From: an uncultured Methylococcaceae bacterium
GTDB lineage: Bacteria; Pseudomonadota; Gammaproteobacteria; Methylococcales; Methylomonadaceae
Reading direction: 5' to 3'
NCBI GenBank assembly: GCA_903918335.1
Contig: CAIXDX010000014.1
Coordinates: 1-34,966 of the forward strand
DNA length: 34,966 nucleotides
Part shown: piece by piece, positions 1 to 11,239 of the stretch
How the letters are laid out: the number at the start of each line of letters is the position of its first letter
How positions within the stretch are numbered: position 1 is the stretch's first letter
Position numbers and translations under genes: made by a program
Notes under the pieces: generated by a model
Databases searched by the model: none
Seen by the model: only the letters and a program-made list of their open reading frames with translations
What the model was told of the DNA's origin: nothing

Positions 1-42
1 ACTTGAAGATAGGACGAAGACTCGCACTATTTAAAAAAAGAG

Positions 43-127
43 TGGTACGAATGGAGAGACTCGAACTCTCACAGGGTTACCTACTGGAACCTAAATCCAG
101 CGCGTCTACCAGTTTCGCCACATTCGC
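43..127 (-). tRNA. tRNA-Leu (anticodon UAG), CCA encoded
   Basis: Reverse complement GCGAATGTGGCGAAACTGGTAGACGCGCTGGATTTAGGTTCCAG...GAGAGTTCGAGTCTCTCCATTCGTACCA. Acceptor stem GCGAATG/CATTCGT, anticodon loop TTTAGGT, T-loop GTTCGAGTC, long variable arm. Confidence 0.95.
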
Positions 128-198
128 ACTTTAATGAACGAACTATTATAGGGACTTGATACTAAGATAACAAGCTAAAAATACATAATTAGTAGGAT

Positions 199-1053
199 TT
201 ATTTATTTACACTCACAGAAAAACCTAATTTTCTAATATCTTCTGCAAATAAATTTAATACAGCCAAAGACATAGGCTCTATAAACTCCGCTTCCGGCTG
301 TAACGAGGGTCTGGCCAAAGTATAAAGCATAACTTGAGACAAATCAGGACACTCTGTTTTAACTTGCCGCATTAAGTCCAAGTAAGCCTCTCGCTCATCA
401 ATAGACAAGCCTTGCTGATTATAATCAACTAGACAGGTTTGAATCTTTGTCTTACAAAGCTGACTGGATAGGATCAGATTTTCTAAACTTGTTTTACAAC
501 TTTGTGTCGTATTGTTTATAAGCACTCTGCCCTTAGTGGTCGCGCTATCAAACTTAAACCACACTTCCCCTCCGTATGAATTTAAAACTTTTAAACCATC
601 TTGAACTTTAGTCTGGTGAATTAAACTACCATTGGTAATCAACACAAATTGGCTCTCAGGAAACACCCTCATTTCTGTCGCAACCCGCCCAATTAAGTCA
701 ATCGCATCAGCAAACTCTTTTAAACTGGTTGGCTCCCCATTGCCAGCAATAGCAATGTCTTTAATGACTCGTTTATCCTGATCAACATTAAAACGTTCAT
801 AAAAGTCTCCTTTTAAGACTTCATTAAGAAAAAAGCGCAACTCGCTTTCAAGCAATTTTGCATCTAGCTTCGGAGCAGCACCCAACTTTAAATCAGGCAC
901 CTGACAATAAATACACCGCCAATTACAAGCATTATTTATATTTAAATTGATGCCCACAGATAAACCACCTAACCGTCTAGATATAACGGGATAAACATAG
1001 GTAAGCCCCACCACATCGGTCGCATGATTAGTCGTTGTTAATTTTGTATCCAT
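199..1053 (-). CDS. Radical SAM domain protein
   Basis: 284 aa ORF with CNWRCIYCQ (CxxxCxxC) and downstream GNGEPT motif. Confidence 0.85.
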   Translation of the reverse strand: MDTKLTTTNHATDVVGLTYVYPVISRRLGGLSVGINLNINNACNWRCIYCQVPDLKLGAAPKLDAKLLESELRFFLNEVLKGDFYERFNVDQDKRVIKDIAIAGNGEPTSLKEFADAIDLIGRVATEMRVFPESQFVLITNGSLIHQTKVQDGLKVLNSYGGEVWFKFDSATTKGRVLINNTTQSCKTSLENLILSSQLCKTKIQTCLVDYNQQGLSIDEREAYLDLMRQVKTECPDLSQVMLYTLARPSLQPEAEFIEPMSLAVLNLFAEDIRKLGFSVSVNK

Positions 1054-1182
1054 AAGCCTCTTAAAAAGCTGATAAAACTTTATTCTACGGGTTAGTTACC
1101 CTGTCTTTCAATTTTAAACTTAATTCACTCAAGAAACACCTTGCTCAGATAGAGCTGATAAATCCAGATGTTCAGGCTTTAA

Positions 1183-2427
1183 TTGCCATTTAAAAATGAT
1201 AACCCTATAATCCCAAAGAATCACTTCGATTTGATCGCTCGCCTTATTAGTCACTTACAAAACCATATGAATTACATTGCCATAAAAATGCTCATGGGGG
1301 ATAAAGGCAAATATATTGGCATTATCATGGGACTCACTTTCGCATCTTTAATAATGACCCAACAGCCTGCTATATTTGTGGGTCTAATGTCGCGGTCTTA
1401 TAGCTTTATATCAGATCTTGGCCTCCCTGATATTTGGGTAATGGATGCTAAAGTGCAATTTGTTGACGATATAAAACCACTACAAGATACCGAATTGTAT
1501 CGTGTACGAGGGATTAGCGGCGTTGATTGGGCTATGCCTTTGTACAAAGGTTTACTTAAAGCCAGACTTCCCGATGGCACTTTTCAGACGTGTAACGTGA
1601 TTGGTTTGGATGATGCAACGCTAATAGGCGGCCCACCGACTATGCTAGAAGGTACGCTTGAAGATCTTCGGCGCAGCGATAGTGTCATTGTAGACATTGA
1701 TGGTGCAACTGAAAAACTAGGCAAACCCTCCACCATTCCGGGAGGAAAACCTATTCCTCTTAAAGTAGGCGACAATTTGGAACTTAATGATCGCCGCGCG
1801 ATTGTAGTTGGCATTGCTAAATCTACGCGTACTTTTCAATCCCAGCCTGTAGTGTATACAACTTATAGTCGCGCCAAGAACTACGCCCCAAAAGAGCGAA
1901 AACTTTTATCTTTTATTTTGGTAAAAGCTAAACAAGGCCAAAACCCACATGAACTAACACAGCGCATAAAACAAAACACTGGATTAGCGGCCTATACTCA
2001 AGATGAATTCAAAGAACTCACCTATCAATATTTCATGCACAACACCGGTATCCCTATTAACTTTGGTATTTCGATTGCACTGGGTTTTATTGTTGGAGCC
2101 GCAATTGCTGGCCAAACCTTCTATAATTTTACTTTAGAAAATATCCGCCAATTTGGCGTCTTAAAAGCCATGGGTACCAGCAATCTTACGTTATTAAGAA
2201 TGATTTTATTGCAAGCCGTATTAGTTGGCAGTATTGGTTATGGCTTAGGTGTTGGGCTTACCGCCTTATTTGGTTATGCAACGAGACACACTATTTTAGC
2301 GTTTAAGTTTCCTTGGCAACTCCTTGTTTTTAGCGGTGCAGGCGTCAGTATCATTTGTATATTTGCCGCCTTAATTAGCATATTTAAAGTGTTTCGCTTA
2401 GAACCTGCTATCGTGTTTAAGGGCTAA
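1183..2427 (+). CDS. ABC transporter permease, FtsX/DevC-like
   Basis: Predicted N-terminal TM helix, large soluble domain and C-terminal TM helices; directly followed by ABC ATPase and HlyD genes. True start may be further downstream. Confidence 0.8.
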   Translation: MPFKNDNPIIPKNHFDLIARLISHLQNHMNYIAIKMLMGDKGKYIGIIMGLTFASLIMTQQPAIFVGLMSRSYSFISDLGLPDIWVMDAKVQFVDDIKPLQDTELYRVRGISGVDWAMPLYKGLLKARLPDGTFQTCNVIGLDDATLIGGPPTMLEGTLEDLRRSDSVIVDIDGATEKLGKPSTIPGGKPIPLKVGDNLELNDRRAIVVGIAKSTRTFQSQPVVYTTYSRAKNYAPKERKLLSFILVKAKQGQNPHELTQRIKQNTGLAAYTQDEFKELTYQYFMHNTGIPINFGISIALGFIVGAAIAGQTFYNFTLENIRQFGVLKAMGTSNLTLLRMILLQAVLVGSIGYGLGVGLTALFGYATRHTILAFKFPWQLLVFSGAGVSIICIFAALISIFKVFRLEPAIVFKG

Positions 2428-2430
2428 AAC

Positions 2431-3129
2431 ATGAGTTTAGCGGTACGCTGTCAGAACCTGACAAAAACTTATGATACGGGTGGCCAAATTGTTACCGCAC
2501 TTAATGGTATCAATCTAAACATTCCAATGGGTGAACTTATGATGCTAGTAGGCCCTTCTGGTTGCGGTAAAACCACGCTTATTTCCGTCATTGCAGGGAT
2601 TTTGGATCAAGACTCAGGACTTTGCGAACTCTTTGGTGAAAACTTACAACGCTTCTCTAGTAAAGAAAAACTCCAATTCCGTGCACGAAACATTGGTTTT
2701 GTCTTCCAAACATTTAATTTACTACCTGCACTCAATGCCGCAGAAAATGTCGCCATCCCTCTGATTATTAATGGCATGAATCGTCATCTTGCCGAACGAA
2801 AAGCGATTGAATTATTAACCCAAGTAGGACTTGGTGAAAGATGGACCTCTTTACCCTCACAATTATCGGGTGGTCAACAACAACGCGTCGCCATTGCTAG
2901 AGCGCTAATCCATAATCCCAGATTAATCGTTTGTGATGAACCAACCAGTGCCTTAGACCATGAAACTGGACTTAACGTCATGCATTTACTTAAATCGGTC
3001 GCTCTGCAAAAAGATCGTTCATTAGTCATCGTGACCCATGATGCGCGTATTTTTGAATTTGCCGACCAAGTGGCCGAAATGGATGATGGCCATATTATTA
3101 ATGTAAAAGACGCCTCCCTTAGGACATAA
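2431..3129 (+). CDS. ABC transporter ATP-binding protein (LolD/MacB/DevA-like)
   Basis: Walker A GPSGCGKTT, signature LSGGQQQRVAIARAL, Walker B LIVCDEPTSALD. Confidence 0.92.
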   Translation: MSLAVRCQNLTKTYDTGGQIVTALNGINLNIPMGELMMLVGPSGCGKTTLISVIAGILDQDSGLCELFGENLQRFSSKEKLQFRARNIGFVFQTFNLLPALNAAENVAIPLIINGMNRHLAERKAIELLTQVGLGERWTSLPSQLSGGQQQRVAIARALIHNPRLIVCDEPTSALDHETGLNVMHLLKSVALQKDRSLVIVTHDARIFEFADQVAEMDDGHIINVKDASLRT

Positions 3130-3135
3130 GCTAAC

Positions 3136-4098
3136 ATGATAAAATTTAACTACAAATTACCTGTCTTAGCCACTATCGGACTGGGCTTTGCCATATTTAC
3201 CGTTATCAATAGTAATAAACCCACGCCCATTGCACCCGCGGTAACTGCCCCTGCTTCAGCACCCTATAAAAGCTTCATTGCCGGTTCGGGTATTGTAGAA
3301 GCACAGAGTAGAAATATTGAAATAGGCACACCCTTACCCGGCATCGTTAAAACCTTAAATGTCAAAGTGGGCGATAAAGTTAAAGCTGGAGCTGCCTTAT
3401 TTAGTATTGATGACAGAGATACCCGTGCCACACTTGCCATAAAGCTGGCGGACCTCACCAAAGCCAAAGCCGATCTCTTAGTCGCCAAAGCCACCTTAGA
3501 TGATGCACTCACCTTAAATAATCTAGCAGAAGCCGTAACTGATCGCCGCGCCATTAGCTCGGAAGAATTGTTAAGACGACACAATACGGTATCAATAGCA
3601 AAAGCCAGAGTTGAGAGCGCTAAGGCCTTTATTCAACAAGCAGAAGCTAACCTTGCGGATACACTGACCACATTAAACCGCTTAACCGTTCTTGCGCCCG
3701 TCGCAGGTGACGTTTTACAAGTGAATATCCGTCCTGGAGAATATGCTCAAGCCGGCAATATGAACTCTGCATTATTAGTACTCGGTAATTTAGATCAAGT
3801 ACATGTCCGCGTAGACATAGATGAAAATGATGCTTGGCGTTTTGACAAAAACAGCAAAGCGGTTGCTTTTTTGCGAGGCAATAGAGGCTTTGAAGTGAAC
3901 CTTGAGTTAGCTTATGTAGAACCCTACGTTGTCCCTAAAAAATCCTTAACGGGTGATAGCAATGAGCGCGTTGATACCCGAGTCTTACAGGCCTTATATC
4001 GATTTGATCGCAAACAACTCCCCATATTCGTTGGCCAGCAAATGGATGTATTTATAGAAGCACAAGATTACGCGGCTCCAAAAGGTCCCGCATCATGA
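3136..4098 (+). CDS. HlyD/DevB-type periplasmic adaptor subunit
   Basis: N-terminal TM/signal, biotinyl-lipoyl-like GIVKTLNVKVGDKVKAGAALFSIDDRD, coiled coil, second half-lipoyl LAPVAGDVLQVNIRPGEY. Confidence 0.85.
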   Translation: MIKFNYKLPVLATIGLGFAIFTVINSNKPTPIAPAVTAPASAPYKSFIAGSGIVEAQSRNIEIGTPLPGIVKTLNVKVGDKVKAGAALFSIDDRDTRATLAIKLADLTKAKADLLVAKATLDDALTLNNLAEAVTDRRAISSEELLRRHNTVSIAKARVESAKAFIQQAEANLADTLTTLNRLTVLAPVAGDVLQVNIRPGEYAQAGNMNSALLVLGNLDQVHVRVDIDENDAWRFDKNSKAVAFLRGNRGFEVNLELAYVEPYVVPKKSLTGDSNERVDTRVLQALYRFDRKQLPIFVGQQMDVFIEAQDYAAPKGPAS

Positions 4099-5549
4099 TT
4101 AAAAAAACTACCTGCTTAGCAATAGCACTTGCCTTAAGTAGTTGTTCCGTCGGACCCAATTACACGGCCCCCACCATAATTGTACCTAAAAAATGGTCAG
4201 TTCCACCTAACACCCCATTAAAATCTGAAAATCCCTTAGCAGAAGAATGGTGGACTGCATTTAAAGACCCCATTCTCAACCGACTTATTACTGATGCACT
4301 AGCCCAAAACCTAGACTTAAAACAAGCCTTATTGCGTGTTAAAGATGCACGGATACAACGCTGGATTACCATCACAGCAGGCCTTCCCTCGCTAACAGCC
4401 AAAGGCTCTGAGACCCAACGTCTTAATAACTTCCCAACAGGTTCACAAACCACTGCAGGCAGTAGTTTTGGTGCGGGCAATCAAGTAATGAATATTTTCC
4501 AAATGGGCTTTGATGCACAGTGGGAACTAGATATCTTTGGCGGAGAAAGACGTGCAATTGAAGCCGCCAATGCCAATATCGATAGTGAAATTGAAAATAG
4601 TCGCCAAATATTAGTCACTTTATTAGCCGAAGTCGCTCGCAATTACATCCAATTACGCAACTATCAACAACTCACATTAATCACGCAAAAGAACTTAGCT
4701 TCACAAAGGGAAACCGTGCAACTGACCAAGATTCGTCAACAAGCCGGCTTTGTTAGTTTCTTAGAAGTGGCTCAAGCAGAATCTCAAGCCAAAAATACTG
4801 AAGCATTTTTACCTAATTACGACACTACTATTAAGCAATCGATTCATAGCTTGAGTATATTACTTAATAAAGAACCCAATGCGTTAGCGAGTTTACTGAA
4901 TCAGTCATCAGAAATTCCCAGCTTAAATAACCCAACAGTAAATACTCTGCCTTCTGAGCTTTTACTCCGAAGACCCGATATTCGTCTAGCAGAACGTCTA
5001 ATCGCCAAAGCCAGCGCAAACATCGGCGTTGCGACAGCTGATTTATATCCTCGCTTTAATTTAGCCGCTTTTATTGGCTTACAAAACAGCAGAATAACCG
5101 ACTTTACTCCCATTAGTAAGTCTTGGTCTAGCGCCAATTCAGTCAGCTTACCTATTTTTAACTGGGGTAAAATTAACGCGAACATTAAGAGCAAAAAACT
5201 GCAACATGACTTAGTTTTTATCGATTACGAAAAAACTGTACTAACCGCTTTTAAAGAAGTTGAAGATTCGTTGATCGCTTATCAAAATGAACAACAACGC
5301 AATCAAGCATTAGTCGCCGCAGTAGACAGTAGCCAATTAGCCTTAGAAATGGCGAACGAACGCTATCATAAAGGTTTAACCATGTTTTTGGATGTATTAC
5401 AAACGCAAGAATCTTTGTATCAAGCGCAACGCAACTTAGTAGACAGCCAAGCACAACTCGCGATAGATTTAGTAGCGCTTTATAAAGCGTTAGGTGGCGG
5501 CTGGCAAAATCAAAGCCTTGTTAACAAAGAAACACTATTAAAATCTTGA
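4095..5549 (+). CDS. NodT/TolC-family outer-membrane efflux lipoprotein
   Basis: Lipoprotein-like start (LALSSCSVGPNY), RRPDIRLAERLIAKASANIGVATADLYPR motif, 4-nt overlap with the adaptor gene. Confidence 0.9.
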   Translation: MIKKTTCLAIALALSSCSVGPNYTAPTIIVPKKWSVPPNTPLKSENPLAEEWWTAFKDPILNRLITDALAQNLDLKQALLRVKDARIQRWITITAGLPSLTAKGSETQRLNNFPTGSQTTAGSSFGAGNQVMNIFQMGFDAQWELDIFGGERRAIEAANANIDSEIENSRQILVTLLAEVARNYIQLRNYQQLTLITQKNLASQRETVQLTKIRQQAGFVSFLEVAQAESQAKNTEAFLPNYDTTIKQSIHSLSILLNKEPNALASLLNQSSEIPSLNNPTVNTLPSELLLRRPDIRLAERLIAKASANIGVATADLYPRFNLAAFIGLQNSRITDFTPISKSWSSANSVSLPIFNWGKINANIKSKKLQHDLVFIDYEKTVLTAFKEVEDSLIAYQNEQQRNQALVAAVDSSQLALEMANERYHKGLTMFLDVLQTQESLYQAQRNLVDSQAQLAIDLVALYKALGGGWQNQSLVNKETLLKS

Positions 5550-6253
5550 GAAAAAAATCCCGCTACTCAAACAACATACCGACCGCCCGATTCTCAATAC
5601 GTGCTGTTCTAAGTCGCTGCGTCGCCTACTTTGTCGCCCTATCGCTCATACCCGTGTTGCTCTTTAGATTCTTACCCGTGCCCAGCAGTAGCTTTATGCT
5701 GTATCGACATTACGAAGATTTAATAATCGAACACACCTACGAATCTATTGATTATCAATGGGTCAGCCCTGGCAGAATATCACCCAATGCCGCAGCAGCT
5801 GTCATTGCTTCTGAGGATCAACTTTTTTATGAACACTTTGGCTTTGACTTAAACGCTATAAAATCTGCCGCCAATGCTTATTTGAACGGTAACCGAAAAT
5901 TAAGAGGCGCCAGCACCATTACCCAACAAGTCGCCAAGAACCTGTTTCTAACGCCGGCTAAAAGTTTCTTTAGAAAAGGCCTAGAAGCTTGGTTTACGCT
6001 ATTGATTGAAATGTTCTGGTCTAAAGAAAGAATTATGGGCGTGTATCTCAACATTGCAGAATTTGGTGACCACCTATTTGGGGTTGAGGCAGCCAGCCAA
6101 CATTATTTTAATACGTCAGCCAAAAACATAACCCGCTCGCAAGCCGCTTTGCTCGCTGCCACTTTACCTAACCCCTTAAAACTTAAAGCCGACAACCCCA
6201 GTAGCTATGTAATGAGTCGCCAAAGCTGGATACTCAGACAAATGCGTAATTAA
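5546..6253 (+). CDS. mtgA: Monofunctional biosynthetic peptidoglycan transglycosylase
   Basis: GT51-like motifs: AAVIASEDQLFYEHFGFD, GASTITQQVAKNLFL, KERIMGVYLNIAEFG. Start codon (TTG at 5546) uncertain. Confidence 0.88.
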   Translation: MRKKSRYSNNIPTARFSIRAVLSRCVAYFVALSLIPVLLFRFLPVPSSSFMLYRHYEDLIIEHTYESIDYQWVSPGRISPNAAAAVIASEDQLFYEHFGFDLNAIKSAANAYLNGNRKLRGASTITQQVAKNLFLTPAKSFFRKGLEAWFTLLIEMFWSKERIMGVYLNIAEFGDHLFGVEAASQHYFNTSAKNITRSQAALLAATLPNPLKLKADNPSSYVMSRQSWILRQMRN

Positions 6254-6277
6254 CAATTATTAACTCCAATTATAACT

Positions 6278-6895
6278 TTAAGCGGTCGTCAACATACCCG
6301 CCTCAATAATAAACTGCTTGATCTGATCCAATCCTAAGCCTGTTTTAAGATTTGAGAACACAAAAGGCCTGTCTCCCCGCATTTTTTTAGCATCTCGATC
6401 CATAACTTCTAAAGAAGCTCCAACATAAGGTGCTAAATCTATTTTATTAATCACTAATAAATCAGATCGAGTAATGCCTGGCCCGCCTTTACGAGGAATC
6501 TTATCGCCAGCAGAAACATCAATCACATAAATAGTTAAATCAGCTAGTTCCGGACTAAAAGTTGCGCTTAAATTATCTCCACCACTCTCAACCATTATAA
6601 AATCTAGGTTTTCCCAACGCTCACATAACTCATCAACTGCTGCCAAATTCATCGAAGCATCTTCTCTAATGGCTGTATGTGGACATCCGCCGGTTTCTAC
6701 TCCCATAATTCTGTCTTCTGGTAGCGCTTGACTACGAATTAAAAACTGCTGATCTTCACGGGTATAAATATCATTCGTTACCACAGCAATATCAAACTCA
6801 TCCCGCATCAATTTACATAAAGCATCCACTAATGCAGTCTTACCTGAACCTACTGGCCCACCAATACCAACCCTAAGCACTTGTTTATTAATCAT
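6278..6895 (-). CDS. ureG: Urease accessory GTPase UreG
   Basis: [20 protein letters not shown]-loop, [43 protein letters not shown]. Confidence 0.97.
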   Translation of the reverse strand: MINKQVLRVGIGGPVGSGKTALVDALCKLMRDEFDIAVVTNDIYTREDQQFLIRSQALPEDRIMGVETGGCPHTAIREDASMNLAAVDELCERWENLDFIMVESGGDNLSATFSPELADLTIYVIDVSAGDKIPRKGGPGITRSDLLVINKIDLAPYVGASLEVMDRDAKKMRGDRPFVFSNLKTGLGLDQIKQFIIEAGMLTTA

Positions 6896-6907
6896 TATCT
6901 ACTCACT

Positions 6908-7582
6908 CTACGAACGAAATAATCTAGAATATTGCATCTCATGGCGAGAACTTAATAACGCCAAACTAAAAGCACTGCCCCCAATTTCCTCATCTAAAAT
7001 TAAGAAAGCTCGATTCACCTGCCTCGGTAATTGATCTGCTAATGACATCAATAAACGCTGCCCTGCAACTTGTCCTAAAGGTACTAGTTTAACAGCACAC
7101 AAAACTTGATTTTCTAACCAACTCCACACATAACCCATCACTGCTTGTTGTTTAGGAATGTCCCACCGCACTGCAGCTAGACTATATAAAGTAGCTAATG
7201 TTGCATCTGATCTACGCAACCAAAACCTAGCCTCTTCTGTCCCTAGCTCCACTAACAAACGCGCTAAGGCTTGGCCAGCTTGTCTATCTTCAGCACGTAA
7301 CTCGAAGGTTTCACGATAAGCCATTAAGGTCGCACTCCATCGCTTAATTTCCGCATTATCATTTGATGCCCAAGCATCATATAATCGCACCAAAACAGGT
7401 AAGTCTATCTGAGTCAATCCTTGCTCCAACAATCCATCTATCCATTCATAAGCTTGATCAGAGTTGGTCACCAACTGTTCTTCAACGGCGCCTTCCAATC
7501 CTTGAGAATAACTATAAAGCCCAATCGGCAAACCGGGGCTTACTAACTGTAGTAAACGTAATAAAGCCAAATCATTAATCAT
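6908..7582 (-). CDS. ureF: Urease accessory protein UreF
   Basis: ALLRLLQLVSPGLPIGLYSYSQGLE motif. Likely start at MINDLALL (about 7582) rather than the longer ORF start at 7627. Confidence 0.93.
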   Translation of the reverse strand: MINDLALLRLLQLVSPGLPIGLYSYSQGLEGAVEEQLVTNSDQAYEWIDGLLEQGLTQIDLPVLVRLYDAWASNDNAEIKRWSATLMAYRETFELRAEDRQAGQALARLLVELGTEEARFWLRRSDATLATLYSLAAVRWDIPKQQAVMGYVWSWLENQVLCAVKLVPLGQVAGQRLLMSLADQLPRQVNRAFLILDEEIGGSAFSLALLSSRHEMQYSRLFRS

Positions 7583-8012
7583 GGCTATGATAAGCGCCTG
7601 CTTCAGGTTCAAATGGCAAAACCTCATGACTTACCGTTAAACCTAAGCCCTTTACCATGTAGTCTAATACATGATCACTTAAATAACGTAACTCATTGGG
7701 TAATATTTGTAAGGCCACATGTCGATTACCCAAGTGATAACATGTACGGGCAAATTGCAAAGCATCATCACAACGTACCACAGAAACTGTCTCTGATGCT
7801 GCCTTAACTAGTACTTTATAATGATCAGTACCCGTTAAAATTACCCCTGAATGTAAGCGCTGTCCGCGGGGCAAAAACAAACCAACCTTAACACCCCCAT
7901 CAGTTTTTGCAGGTAAACGGCTTTTTTGACGATATTCATAAGATAACGTTAAAACATCATCAGCTTCTGCATCTGGTGTCGCTACTTCAGTTAATTTCAA
8001 CAAATCAGTCAT
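7575..8012 (-). CDS. ureE: Urease accessory protein UreE
   Basis: CYHLGNRHVALQI and DHVLDYMVKGLGL motifs; position between ureC and ureF. Confidence 0.93.
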   Translation of the reverse strand: MTDLLKLTEVATPDAEADDVLTLSYEYRQKSRLPAKTDGGVKVGLFLPRGQRLHSGVILTGTDHYKVLVKAASETVSVVRCDDALQFARTCYHLGNRHVALQILPNELRYLSDHVLDYMVKGLGLTVSHEVLPFEPEAGAYHSHD

Positions 8013-8034
8013 GAGTCTTTATGTAAAACAATTA

Positions 8035-9738
8035 TTAAAACAAGAAATAACGCTGTGCAAAGGGTAAAACAGCCACTGGCTCACACGTCAGCAGTTGACC
8101 ATCGGCACGCACGGAATAGGTTTGAGGATCAACTTCAATATGCGGTTGGTAAAAATTATGTATCAAATCTTTCTTACCGATATTACGGGTATTCTTAACC
8201 GCTCCTACTCGTTTACGTAACCCCAAACGACTTGCAACCCCATCATCAACCGCTAATTGCGGTAAAAAAATCATAGAAGATAATGCAGAGGTATCACCAA
8301 AGGCGCCAAACATAGGTCGATAATGCACTGGTTGCGGCGTAGGAATTGAGGCATTCGGATCCCCAATTGCAGCAGAAGCAATCATCCCACCTTTAATAAT
8401 TAAACTAGGTTTGACGGCAAAAAATGCCGGATTCCATAACACCAAATCCGCTAGTTTGCCGACTTCAATTGATCCTACTTCATGAGAAATACCATGACTA
8501 ATAGCTGGATTAATAGTGTATTTAGCGATATAACGCTTAATACGAAAGTTATCATTACCCGCCGAGTCTTCAGCCAAGCTACCGCGTTGCAACTTCATTT
8601 TATGTGCAGTTTGCCAAGTTCGAATAACCACTTCACCTACACGTCCCATCGCTTGAGAATCCGATGAAATCATCGAGAAAGCCCCTAAATCATGCAGAAT
8701 ATCTTCGGCGGCAATGGTTTCTCGACGAATACGCGACTCTGCAAACGCGACATCTTCCGGAATACTAGGGTCAAGATGATGACAAACCATCAACATATCT
8801 AGATGTTCATCAATCGTATTAATCGTAAACGGTCGAGTTGGATTTGTTGACGAAGGTAAAACATTAGCTAGACCACATGCTCTAATAATATCTGGGGCGT
8901 GTCCACCACCTGCACCTTCGGTATGATAAGTATGAATCGTACGATCTTTAAATGCGGCAATAGTGTCTTCAACAAAGCCCGATTCATTTAAAGTATCGGT
9001 GTGAATCGCCACCTGTACATCGAAACGTTCCGCTACAGACAAGCAACAATCAATAGCTGCCGGAGTAGTTCCCCAATCTTCATGTAGTTTTAAGCCCATA
9101 ACGCCGGCACGTACTTGCTCTTCTAACGCACCCGGTAAACTCGCATTACCCTTCCCTAATAAACCAAAATTCATAGGAAAGCCATCCAAAGCACGCAACA
9201 TTTGCTCAATATTCCAAGGCCCTGGGGTACATGTTGTTGCATTTGTCCCTGTTGCTGGACCAGTTCCCCCTCCAATCATCGTAGTGACTCCTGATGATAG
9301 CGCTTCTTCTATCTGTTGTGGACAAATAAAATGTATATGCGCATCAATACCACCTGCGGTTAATATTTGCCCTTCTCCCGCCAGGATTTCAGTACCGGGG
9401 CCAATAATAATATCCACACCATTTTGAACGTCTGGATTACCCGCTTTACCAATCGCAGCAATGCGGCCATTTTTAATCCCAATATCAGCTTTAATAATCC
9501 CCCAGTAATCCACGATTAAGGCATTGGTAATCACTAAATCCATTGCTTTAGAAGAATCAACCTGACTTTGACCCATACCATCACGGATAACCTTACCACC
9601 ACCAAACTTCACTTCTTCTCCGTAGATGGTGCGATCAGCTTCAACTTCTAAAAACAAACCACTATCACCTAAACGGACTTTATCTCCCGTAGTAGGTCCA
9701 AACATATCAATATAGGCTTGTCGACTCATCTTACTCAT
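8035..9738 (-). CDS. ureC: Urease subunit alpha
   Basis: 567 aa; YADMFGPT-like start, [24 protein letters not shown] (carbamylated Lys region), [16 protein letters not shown]. Confidence 0.98.
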   Translation of the reverse strand: MSKMSRQAYIDMFGPTTGDKVRLGDSGLFLEVEADRTIYGEEVKFGGGKVIRDGMGQSQVDSSKAMDLVITNALIVDYWGIIKADIGIKNGRIAAIGKAGNPDVQNGVDIIIGPGTEILAGEGQILTAGGIDAHIHFICPQQIEEALSSGVTTMIGGGTGPATGTNATTCTPGPWNIEQMLRALDGFPMNFGLLGKGNASLPGALEEQVRAGVMGLKLHEDWGTTPAAIDCCLSVAERFDVQVAIHTDTLNESGFVEDTIAAFKDRTIHTYHTEGAGGGHAPDIIRACGLANVLPSSTNPTRPFTINTIDEHLDMLMVCHHLDPSIPEDVAFAESRIRRETIAAEDILHDLGAFSMISSDSQAMGRVGEVVIRTWQTAHKMKLQRGSLAEDSAGNDNFRIKRYIAKYTINPAISHGISHEVGSIEVGKLADLVLWNPAFFAVKPSLIIKGGMIASAAIGDPNASIPTPQPVHYRPMFGAFGDTSALSSMIFLPQLAVDDGVASRLGLRKRVGAVKNTRNIGKKDLIHNFYQPHIEVDPQTYSVRADGQLLTCEPVAVLPFAQRYFLF

Positions 9739-10052
9739 ACTAAATCCTTTAATTCGCCCATAACTGCTTGTCGAAAGCCATATACGCGCCTTAAACCTGT
9801 ATAAGGTACTAACTGAATCTCGCGCAGTTGTCCCGGCTCAAAACGTACCGCCGTTCCGGAGGGAATATCCAATCTAAATCCCAGAGCTCTATCTCGGTCA
9901 AATATCAATGCGGGATTCGTTTCATAAAAATGATAATGTGAACCGACTTGTATCGGTCTATCGCCTTGGTTAGCCACCGTTAGTGACAGTACTTCTAAAC
10001 CAACGTTAAGTTCTATATCCCCTACAGCTGGAATAATCTCACCTGGAATCAT
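9735..10052 (-). CDS. ureB: Urease subunit beta
   Basis: [32 protein letters not shown] motifs. Confidence 0.97.
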   Translation of the reverse strand: MIPGEIIPAVGDIELNVGLEVLSLTVANQGDRPIQVGSHYHFYETNPALIFDRDRALGFRLDIPSGTAVRFEPGQLREIQLVPYTGLRRVYGFRQAVMGELKDLV

Positions 10053-10088
10053 AAGTTAAGCTCCACCTATTTGCCTTGGGTATGTAAA

Positions 10089-10391
10089 TTAGTCAATTGG
10101 ATTATGCACCGTTACCAATTTGGTGCCATCTGGAAAAGTAGCTTCCACTTGCACATCAGGTAACATTTCAGAAACACCTTCCATAACATCATCACGGTTT
10201 AATAAAGTTCGCCCGTAATCCATCAACTCTGCCACCGTGCGCCCATCTCTGGCCCCTTCCATAATTGCAGAGGAAATATAAGCAATAGCTTCAGGATAGT
10301 TTAATTTTAGACCTCTGGCCTTTCGACGTTCAGCTAATAATCCAGCCGTAAAAATGAGTAATTTATCTTTTTCACGAGGTGTTAAATGCAT
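10089..10391 (-). CDS. ureA: Urease subunit gamma
   Basis: [46 protein letters not shown] motifs. Confidence 0.97.
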   Translation of the reverse strand: MHLTPREKDKLLIFTAGLLAERRKARGLKLNYPEAIAYISSAIMEGARDGRTVAELMDYGRTLLNRDDVMEGVSEMLPDVQVEATFPDGTKLVTVHNPID

Positions 10392-10413
10392 AATAAATCC
10401 TTAATCTTCTATC

Positions 10414-11235
10414 TTAGGTTGCCCAAATTCGAGGTTCACATGCGCTACGCTGCAACACCTCAGGGCGTAATAAAGCCCATACTTGTTGAAAAAACCCACG
10501 TAAGCGATCTGCACGCTCATCCAATGCCCGACAAATTAACAGGTTTTCTATTAAGGTCACCCCACGTCCAGGCTGCTCCTCAATTAGATATTGCACCGCC
10601 GCCAATTGTGCAGGTAAAACCGGATACACAAACAAGGTACCCAAAGCAGAGTGATTGTTCAAACCCCATCGAGCCATAAAAGCCCGGGCATCTAATTTAA
10701 TACGTTCCTGATAAAAAATCTGGTCAGCTCTATAAATCAACCAATTTAACTGCACCTCACCAGTAGCAAAACCTTCATTAGCCGCTGGTCGGCCTAAAAC
10801 TTGCACTTCCCACCCCATGAATCGAGCTTTATTATCTAACTCAAGACAAATATCTGAACGTACTTGTGCGCCCTCATACATAATTGTTTCTTGAGGAACC
10901 CATTCAAAAGACGCCCCCTCAGCCACTTTAATGTTAACTATCTGTCGAGCTGTCTCACCGTCACTTCTATAAAATTTTGTTGCCGCTGGTGTCGTAATCA
11001 ACGCTGAAGTATTAGCTTTTGCCTGAACATTTATCGTCAAACTATCGCCAGCAACTACCCCACCCGGTGGATGTAAAATATATATGTGGCACACATTTCC
11101 CTCAGGGTAAAACGGTCTTTGTATAATCAAGGGTCCTTTATGCCGCCGTTGAGTAAGAATGGTTTTTTTCTCACTTAACCCAAACTCCAAATCCAGTTGC
11201 GCCTGCCAACCTTTCGACACATCACTATCAATCAT
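10414..11235 (-). CDS. ureD: Urease accessory protein UreD
   Basis: HPPGGVVAGDSL, TTPAATKFYRS, ASFEWVPQETIMYEGA motifs. Confidence 0.95.
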   Translation of the reverse strand: MIDSDVSKGWQAQLDLEFGLSEKKTILTQRRHKGPLIIQRPFYPEGNVCHIYILHPPGGVVAGDSLTINVQAKANTSALITTPAATKFYRSDGETARQIVNIKVAEGASFEWVPQETIMYEGAQVRSDICLELDNKARFMGWEVQVLGRPAANEGFATGEVQLNWLIYRADQIFYQERIKLDARAFMARWGLNNHSALGTLFVYPVLPAQLAAVQYLIEEQPGRGVTLIENLLICRALDERADRLRGFFQQVWALLRPEVLQRSACEPRIWAT

Positions 11236-11239
11236 TCGC

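Noticed and set aside
6253-6278. Terminator between convergent mtgA and ureG
   Set aside because: Only about 25 nt; no stable stem followed by a T-run identifiable.
10386-10679. 97-aa plus-strand ORF
   Set aside because: Antisense to ureD, which has clear family motifs.
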